Part shown: in pieces, positions 20,423 to 25,156 of the stretch
How the letters are laid out: every line of letters begins with the position of its first letter
How positions within the stretch are numbered: position 1 is the stretch's first letter
Assembly: GCA_023430045.1 (NCBI GenBank)
Contig: JAEZCF010000153.1
Location: 1 to 25,156 of the forward strand
Direction of reading: 5' to 3'
Length of the DNA: 25,156 bases
From: Pseudomonadota bacterium
GTDB taxonomy: Bacteria; Pseudomonadota; Gammaproteobacteria; Xanthomonadales; Xanthomonadaceae
Made by a program: the position numbers and the translations under genes
The notes under the pieces: model-generated
What the model was told of the DNA's origin: nothing
The model's database searches: none
What the model saw: the letters and a program-made list of their open reading frames with translations, nothing else

Positions 20423-21504
20423 TGGCCACCAAGCCGAGCAAGAAGACCACCCCCGCCGCTGCGAAGAAGAGCGCCATCGCGAAGAAGGCCTCCGCAGGCA
20501 GGACCGTGGCCGTCAAACGCACGCCGCAGGCGGCAGCCGGCAAGGCCGCAGTGAAGAAGGCGACCGCGAAGAAGACGACCACGAAGAAGACGACCACGAA
20601 GAAGATGGCGGCGGACGACGTGCGTGCCGAGGCCATTGCCCGGAAGTCGCTGCGCCGGCCGCCGGCACCGGGCGTGGAAGAGTTGAAGTTCGGCATCGAA
20701 AGCGCATTCGAACGCCGCGCCACGCTCACCCCGCACGAACTGGAGGGTTCGACCCGTCCGCTGGTCAACCGTGTCATCGATGGCCTGGAGAGCGGCGAGT
20801 TCCGCGTTGCCGAGCCGGATGGGCACGGCGGCTGGAAGGTCAACGAGTGGTTGAAGAAGGCGGTGCTGCTGTACTTCCGCGTGAACGACATGGCGGTGGT
20901 GGACGCACGCCCGGCGCCGTTCTGGGACAAGGTTGAGTCGCGTTTCGCAGGGTACGACGAGGCGAAGTTCCGTCGCGGCGGCGTGCGCGTGGTGCCCGGC
21001 GCGATTGCCCGCCGTGGCACGTATTTCGGCAAGGACGTGGTGCTGATGCCCAGCTTCACCAACATCGGTGCGTATGTCGGCGAAGGCACCATGGTCGATA
21101 CCTGGGCGACCGTGGGCTCGTGCGCGCAGATCGGCCAGCACTGCCATCTGTCCGGTGGCGCCGGCATCGGTGGCGTGCTCGAGCCGCTGCAGGCCAGCCC
21201 CACCATCATCGAAGACCACTGCTTCATCGGCGCGCGTTCGGAGGTGGTGGAAGGCGTGGTGGTCGGCCACCACAGCGTGATCGGCATGGGCGTGTTTCTC
21301 AGCCAGAGTACCCGCATCTACAACCGTGCCACCGGCGAGATCAGCTACGGCTACATCCCGCCCTACAGCGTGGTGGTCTCCGGCTCGTTGCCGTCGAAGG
21401 ATGGGACGCACTCGCTGTACTGCGCGGTGATCGTCAAGCAGGTGGACGCGAAGACGCGCAGCAAGACCAGCGTCAACGACCTGCTGCGCGGCCTGGCCGA
21501 CTGA
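20422..21504 (+). CDS. dapD: Tetrahydrodipicolinate N-succinyltransferase with a lysine-rich N-terminal tail
   Basis: Uses succinyl-CoA to make N-succinyl-2-amino-6-ketopimelate in the diaminopimelate/lysine pathway. The protein is 360 aa against 274 in E. coli. The enzyme proper starts near residue 88 (LKFGIESAFERR) and matches DapD to the end, with a hexapeptide beta-helix including NIGAYVGEGTMVDTWATVG, HLSGGAGIGGVLEPLQA and CFIGARSEVVEGVVV. The first 61 residues contain 17 Lys and 2 Arg and no acidic residue, with runs like KKTTTKKTTTKK, resembling the tail of histone H1-like proteins. The first ATG overlaps the glnD stop (TGATG) and has a distant GGAG. An internal ATG at 20605 (residue 62), preceded by GAAGAAG, could give a product without the basic tail. 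Confidence 0.94.
   Translation: MATKPSKKTTPAAAKKSAIAKKASAGRTVAVKRTPQAAAGKAAVKKATAKKTTTKKTTTKKMAADDVRAEAIARKSLRRPPAPGVEELKFGIESAFERRATLTPHELEGSTRPLVNRVIDGLESGEFRVAEPDGHGGWKVNEWLKKAVLLYFRVNDMAVVDARPAPFWDKVESRFAGYDEAKFRRGGVRVVPGAIARRGTYFGKDVVLMPSFTNIGAYVGEGTMVDTWATVGSCAQIGQHCHLSGGAGIGGVLEPLQASPTIIEDHCFIGARSEVVEGVVVGHHSVIGMGVFLSQSTRIYNRATGEISYGYIPPYSVVVSGSLPSKDGTHSLYCAVIVKQVDAKTRSKTSVNDLLRGLAD
20559..20603 (+). repeat. Three 15-bp tandem units encoding the basic tail of DapD
   Basis: The unit GACGACCACGAAGAA occurs twice perfectly (20574-20588 and 20589-20603), preceded by a copy with two changes (20559-20573). Each unit is five codons long and contributes the repeating K-T-T-T-K pattern, so gain or loss of a unit would keep the reading frame and change only tail length. 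Confidence 0.85.
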
Positions 21505-21506
21505 CC

Positions 21507-22373
21507 ATGGCGGCGCCGGAGGATCTGGCGCAGGCTGCGATCTACCGGCATCCGTCCGATACCTGGTTCGGGCGGATGCTGCCGCGCCTGCTGCATGACC
21601 CGCGCTGGACCCGGCTGCGTCGTGCGCTTCTGCGGCTCTGGCCGATGCCGGTCCTGGCCAGCGATGTGCGTGATGTGGTCTACGTGAGCTGGTGGGTCGA
21701 CGTGCGCAACGCACCGCCACCGCCGCCGGGCCATCACTACGTGGTCGAAGGCGGGCGCACGCCGTACACCGTCCTCAGCTACCGCCACGGCCATTTCGGG
21801 CCACGCATCGCCGGGCCGTTGCGCGCGTTGCTGCCATCTCCACGGCAGAGCAACTGGCGCTGGTACCTGCGCCGCGACGATGATCCAGACCGCACTCCGG
21901 TGGTGGTGTTCGACCGCAACGTGATGGATCAGCTGGCGTTCGTGGCCGGCGCGCGTGCGTTCAGCGATGCCATGCAGCCGCACCTTGCCCTGCGCTTCGA
22001 GCATGCGCAGCAGGCAGACGGAAGTGGCCACACGCTGATCGACGGCGGGCAGGGCAGTGCACCGGCACTGCGCCTGCAGTGGCAGGTGGCCGAAGATTGG
22101 AAGGATGCCGGGTGGTCCGCTGACGTCGCTGGCCGGCACGAGCTTCTGCGTTTCCTGGCCTGCCAGGACCAGGCCATCGCCCGCACCTGTGACCGGCGCT
22201 GGGCCTCCACCTGTATCGACCTGCCGGTGGATGTGGCCACCCTGCAGCCGCTGCGGCTGCACGGAGAGCTGTATTGCCCACGCCTGCAGGCGATGGATGT
22301 GGTGCTGCCCGAAGGGCTGGCCTTCCGGCTGCCACGGGTGCCGTTCCGGGTCGTGTCCGAACGCCTGTTGTGA
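21507..22373 (+). CDS. Conserved hypothetical protein between dapD and yffB
   Basis: A 288-residue protein that I do not recognise with confidence. It has no signal peptide and no membrane segment. Notable stretches are YVSWWVDVRNAPPPPPGHHY near residue 54, YRHGHFGPRIAGPLRALLPS, NWRWYLRR, VVVFDRNVMDQL, and RFLACQDQAIARTCDRRW. The mixture of short beta-strand-like segments with Trp-Tyr-Leu-Arg and repeated Pro-Gly turns recalls acetoacetate-decarboxylase-like proteins such as DUF2071, but no catalytic lysine motif can be pointed to, so this is a guess. It starts two bases after dapD, and codon use is like its neighbours, so it is a genuine co-transcribed gene. Confidence 0.8.
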   Translation: MAAPEDLAQAAIYRHPSDTWFGRMLPRLLHDPRWTRLRRALLRLWPMPVLASDVRDVVYVSWWVDVRNAPPPPPGHHYVVEGGRTPYTVLSYRHGHFGPRIAGPLRALLPSPRQSNWRWYLRRDDDPDRTPVVVFDRNVMDQLAFVAGARAFSDAMQPHLALRFEHAQQADGSGHTLIDGGQGSAPALRLQWQVAEDWKDAGWSADVAGRHELLRFLACQDQAIARTCDRRWASTCIDLPVDVATLQPLRLHGELYCPRLQAMDVVLPEGLAFRLPRVPFRVVSERLL

Positions 22374-22410
22374 GATTCTGGCCCTCTGTTTTCCTGCACT
22401 ACAGATGGCC

Positions 22411-22776
22411 ATGAGCACCACTGTCTACGGTTTGAAGAACTGCGATACCTGCAAGAAGGCGACCCGGTGGCTGGACCGCTTCGGCGTGCCGTACACCTTC
22501 GTCGACTACCGCGACCCTCCGCCCAGCCCGGAAACGCTGCTGGAATGGGCCGCGCAGCTGGGTGGCCTGGACGCGATGGTCAACAGGTCGTCCACCACAT
22601 GGCGGCAGTTGCCGGACAACCGCAAGGCCGCAGCATCCGACGCGGAATGGAAGCTGCTGCTGCGCGAACATCCGCAGCTGATCAAGCGCCCGTTGGTGGT
22701 GACCGGCGATGGCAAGGTGACCCAAGGATTCAGCGACAACGGCTTCAAGGCGCGCTTCGGCGTGGGTGGCGCGTGA
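22411..22776 (+). CDS. yffB: ArsC/Spx-family protein (YffB type)
   Basis: Thioredoxin-fold protein of the arsenate-reductase-like YffB/Spx family. Its E. coli homologue also lies directly before dapE. The protein is 121 aa from the ATG at 22411; an ATG at 22405 would add two residues. The N-terminal motif GLKNCDTCKKA contains C11 and C14, and the C-terminal half has LIKRPLVVTGDGKVTQGF, the RP segment typical of the family. Its role is uncertain: the family includes glutathione-dependent reductases and RNA polymerase binders, and this one need not act on arsenate. Its stop overlaps the dapE GTG start (GTGA). Confidence 0.9.
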   Translation: MSTTVYGLKNCDTCKKATRWLDRFGVPYTFVDYRDPPPSPETLLEWAAQLGGLDAMVNRSSTTWRQLPDNRKAAASDAEWKLLLREHPQLIKRPLVVTGDGKVTQGFSDNGFKARFGVGGA

Positions 22777-23900
22777 GCGCTGTGCTGGAGCTGGCGTGCG
22801 ACCTCATCGCACGGCCATCGGTTACGCCTGCCGACGCCGGTTGCCAGCAGCTGCTTGCCGCGCGGTTGAAGTCGGCGGGCTTCCATTGCGAGCACCTGCG
22901 GCTGGGCGAGGTCGACAACCTGTGGGCCACCCACGGCAGCGGCGCACCGGTGCTGGTGCTGCTCGGCCACACCGACGTGGTACCGCCGGGCCCGCGCGAG
23001 GCCTGGCAGAGCGATCCGTTCGAGCCGCAGATCCGTGATGGCGTGCTGTATGGACGCGGGGCGGCGGACATGAAGGGCAGCGTGGCGGCGTTCGTGGTGG
23101 CGGCCGAGCAGTTCGTCGCCGCGCATCCGGAACACGGTGGAACGCTCGCGGTGCTTCTGACCAGTGATGAGGAGGGCGACGCCCTGGATGGTGTGCGGCA
23201 CGTGGCGCGGCTGTTCGCCGAGCGTGGCCAGCGCATTGACTGGTGCATCACCGGCGAACCGTCGTCGACGGCCACCCTGGGCGATCTGCTGCGCGTGGGA
23301 CGGCGTGGCAGCCTGTCGGCGAAGCTGCGGGTGCAGGGGGTGCAGGGGCATGTTGCCTATCCGGACAAGGCGCGCAATCCGATCCACCAGGCGGCCCCGG
23401 CGCTGGCCGAGTTGACCGCGCGTCATTGGGACGATGGCTTCGCGAGTTTTCCGCCGAGCAGCCTGCAGGTGTCCAATATCCATGCCGGCACCGGCGCCAA
23501 CAACGTGATTCCCGGTGAGCTGGAGGTGGATTTCAACATCCGCTACAACCCGCACTGGGATGCGCCGAAGCTCGAGACGGAGATCACCGCGCTGCTGGAC
23601 CGCCATGGCCTGCAGTACGCCCTGCAATGGCATCGCAGCGGCGAGCCGTTCCATACCCCGGAAGGGACGCTGCGTGCGGCGGCGCGTGCGGTGCTGGCCG
23701 CGCACGTGGGTCGTGCGCCGGAAGAAAGCACCGGGGGGGGGACCTCCGATGCGCGCTTCATCGCTCCGCTGGGAGCGCAGTGCATCGAAGTGGGGCCGGT
23801 CAACGCCAGCATCCACCAGGTGGACGAGAACGTGCGCGTGGATGAGCTGGAAGCGCTGCCGGGGCTGTATCGGCAACTGGTCGAGCGCCTGCTGGTCTGA
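22773..23900 (+). CDS. dapE: Succinyl-diaminopimelate desuccinylase
   Basis: Zinc hydrolase that releases succinate from N-succinyl-LL-diaminopimelate, giving LL-DAP for lysine and cell-wall peptides. The protein is 375 aa. M20-family residues are visible: H66 and D68 in LLGHTDVV, D99 in GRGAADMKG, E133 and E134 in TSDEEGDA, and the C-terminal zinc region GPVNASIHQVDE. The start is GTG at 22773, overlapping the yffB stop by 4 bp, and the sequence aligns with Xanthomonas DapE from its first residues. Nine consecutive G at 23733-23741 encode G321-G323 in the conserved STGGGTSDARF loop. Confidence 0.97.
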   Translation: MSAVLELACDLIARPSVTPADAGCQQLLAARLKSAGFHCEHLRLGEVDNLWATHGSGAPVLVLLGHTDVVPPGPREAWQSDPFEPQIRDGVLYGRGAADMKGSVAAFVVAAEQFVAAHPEHGGTLAVLLTSDEEGDALDGVRHVARLFAERGQRIDWCITGEPSSTATLGDLLRVGRRGSLSAKLRVQGVQGHVAYPDKARNPIHQAAPALAELTARHWDDGFASFPPSSLQVSNIHAGTGANNVIPGELEVDFNIRYNPHWDAPKLETEITALLDRHGLQYALQWHRSGEPFHTPEGTLRAAARAVLAAHVGRAPEESTGGGTSDARFIAPLGAQCIEVGPVNASIHQVDENVRVDELEALPGLYRQLVERLLV

Positions 23901-23910
23901 GGCGGTGGGA

Positions 23911-23929
23911 TGCCGGGCTGTGCCCGGCA
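23911..23929. repeat. REP-like hairpin after dapE, 8-bp arms, 3-nt loop
   Basis: The arms TGCCGGGC and GCCCGGCA enclose TGT. It is the third hairpin of this design in the window and lies 10 bp after the dapE stop. It may help end or stabilise the dapE transcript. Confidence 0.7.
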
Positions 23930-24032
23930 GCAGCTGCAGCCAACAGCAACAGCCGGATTTCCGGGCTGGGGCAGGGCAGGGCAGTGCGGGGCGGGCGGGA
24001 TCGGGGAGGGGGTTAAGGCGCGGCGCCGGGCT

Positions 24033-24059
24033 CATGCCGCACCAATGAACGGGTGCGGC
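24033..24059. terminator. Hairpin between convergent dapE and the RND gene
   Basis: GCCGCACC and GGTGCGGC form an 8-bp stem with a loop of about 8 bases. It stands between two convergent genes and could act on either transcript, but neither side has a U-tract of any length. The rest of 23930-24083 is G-rich simple sequence without a gene. Confidence 0.35.
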
Positions 24060-24083
24060 TTGGGTTCAAAGCGCCTTATCGCC

Positions 24084-25156
24084 TCACTCCGCTGGCTGCT
24101 GTGCCGATCCCGGGACCGGCGCGTCCTTGCCGCCATTGGTGAGCCAGCGGCGCAGGCGCGGGCCCATGCGCTGCTCGACGCCGAGCGCCAGGCTGAAGGT
24201 GCCGGGCACCAGCACCAGGGTCAGGAAGGTCGAGACGATCAGGCCGCCGATCACGGTCCAGCCCATCGGCCGGCCGAACTCGCCGCCGCCGTGCAGCGCC
24301 AGCGCGGTCGGCACCATGCCGGCGCACATCGCGACCGTGGTCATGACGATCGGCTGGGCGCGCTTGTGGCCGGCGTCGATGATCGCCTCCATCTTGCTGA
24401 CGCCGCGGTCCATCTCCTCCAGCGCGAAGTCGATCAGCAGGATCGAATTCTTGGCGACGATGCCGATCAGCATCAGCAAGCCGATATAGACCGGCATCGT
24501 GATCGGCATGTTCAGGATCTTGAGGATCAGGACGCCGCCGAGGGGCGCGAGGAAGAGCGAGCCCATGTTCACCAGCGGCGGCAGCGCGCGCTTGTAGAGC
24601 AGCACCAGCACGGCGAGCACCAGCAGCAGGCCGGCGATCACCGCGACGATGAAGTTCTGCACCAGTTCCATCTGCCAGCGGTTCATGCCGGTGACGACTT
24701 CGCGCACGCCGACCGGCAGTTCGCGCATGGACGGCAGCTGGCGGATCTTGGCCCAGGCATCGCTGGCCACCACACCCGGCGCGAAGTCGGCGCCGATGTT
24801 GATGATGCGCGCCTGATTCTGCCGCTCGATCCGGGTCGGACCCGCGCCGAGGCTGATCTCGGCGACCAGCTTGAGCGGCACCGAACCGCCCGAAGTGGTC
24901 TGCACCGGCAGATTCTGGATGGTGGACAGTTCCGAGCGCGCGTCCTGGCTCAACGCGACGCGGATCGGGATCTGCCGGTCGGCCAGAGAGAAGCGGGCGC
25001 TGTTCTGATCGATCTCGCCGATCGTCGCCACGCGGATCGCCTGGCTGAGCGCCTGAGTGGTCACGCCCAGCTCGGCCGCCAGATCGAGCCGTGGCCGGAT
25101 GATGATCTCGGGCCTGACCAGATCGCCGCCGACGCGTGGCGCGGTCAGTTCGGAAA
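24084..25156 (-). CDS. RND efflux pump inner-membrane subunit, C-terminal part (cut by window edge)
   Basis: Proton-driven drug or metabolite exporter of the hydrophobe/amphiphile RND class (AcrB/MexB-like), working with a periplasmic adaptor and an outer-membrane channel. 356 residues are present, and the frame stays open to the edge at 25156, so the N-terminal two thirds is missing. The visible part begins in the periplasmic docking/porter region (RPRLDLAAELGVTTQALSQA). It continues with membrane segments at about residues 168-187, 199-214, 222-245 (LIGIVAKNSILLIDFALE), 269-287 and 298-317 (GWTVIGGLIVSTFLTLVLVP). A short polar tail follows. Leucine codons include many CTC, unlike the CTG-dominated genes before it, suggesting horizontal transfer or a chimeric join. 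The substrate cannot be told from this part. Confidence 0.92.
   Translation of the reverse strand, partial: SELTAPRVGGDLVRPEIIIRPRLDLAAELGVTTQALSQAIRVATIGEIDQNSARFSLADRQIPIRVALSQDARSELSTIQNLPVQTTSGGSVPLKLVAEISLGAGPTRIERQNQARIINIGADFAPGVVASDAWAKIRQLPSMRELPVGVREVVTGMNRWQMELVQNFIVAVIAGLLLVLAVLVLLYKRALPPLVNMGSLFLAPLGGVLILKILNMPITMPVYIGLLMLIGIVAKNSILLIDFALEEMDRGVSKMEAIIDAGHKRAQPIVMTTVAMCAGMVPTALALHGGGEFGRPMGWTVIGGLIVSTFLTLVLVPGTFSLALGVEQRMGPRLRRWLTNGGKDAPVPGSAQQPAE

Noticed and set aside
1..25156. CRISPR arrays, tRNA or rRNA genes, integrase or attachment sites.
   Set aside because: No regularly spaced direct repeats, no cloverleaf sequence, and no integrase or transposase reading frame was seen on either strand.

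Overview
The window is chromosomal DNA of a high-GC gammaproteobacterium, most likely a Stenotrophomonas or close Xanthomonas-family relative. The evidence is very strong G/C at third codon positions, CTG-dominated leucine use, protein sequences (DapE, HDOD-GGDEF, GlnD, LpxB) of Xanthomonadaceae type, and REP-like hairpins with 8-bp arms and 3-nt loops after transcription units. It looks like an assembled contig rather than a cut from a finished chromosome: the first ~27 bases are a near-exact Nextera read-2 adapter, and the far end stops inside a gene.

Layout. Positions 28-291 are non-coding and hold one REP hairpin and a large inverted repeat. From 292 to 16642 almost everything is on the minus strand. 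In transcription order it runs rpsB, tsf, terminator, an HDOD-GGDEF gene, pyrH, frr, uppS, cdsA, dxr, rseP, bamA, a 373-bp repeat-filled gap, lpxD, fabZ, lpxA, lpxB, rnhB. This is the classic gammaproteobacterial translation / isoprenoid / phospholipid / outer-membrane supercluster. Differences are an inserted c-di-GMP gene and the absence of skp between bamA and lpxD. Many junctions overlap by ATGA, suggesting translational coupling. A divergent promoter region (16643-17006) separates rpsB from plus-strand map, glnD, dapD, an unrecognised gene, yffB (ArsC/Spx-like) and dapE. Past dapE, a convergent minus-strand gene fragment encodes the C-terminal part of an RND efflux pump and runs off the edge. 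Its leucine codons look unlike its neighbours.

How the genes work together. rpsB/tsf/frr/map serve translation, pyrH UMP supply, dxr and uppS isoprenoid and undecaprenyl carrier synthesis, and cdsA CDP-diacylglycerol. rseP cleaves the anti-sigma-E factor in the envelope stress pathway, bamA inserts outer-membrane proteins, and lpxD/fabZ/lpxA/lpxB make lipid A and fatty-acid precursors. dapD and dapE are two steps of succinylase lysine/diaminopimelate synthesis, and glnD senses nitrogen.

No self-contained new system is proven. The most unusual signals are four. Two copies of an inverted-repeat element have a conserved core but entirely different, perfectly complementary arms, with an inner hairpin that also covaries. 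DapD carries an ~85-residue lysine-rich, histone-H1-like N-terminal tail. A 64-bp near-palindrome has the last codons of bamA as one arm. The RND fragment looks foreign or chimeric.
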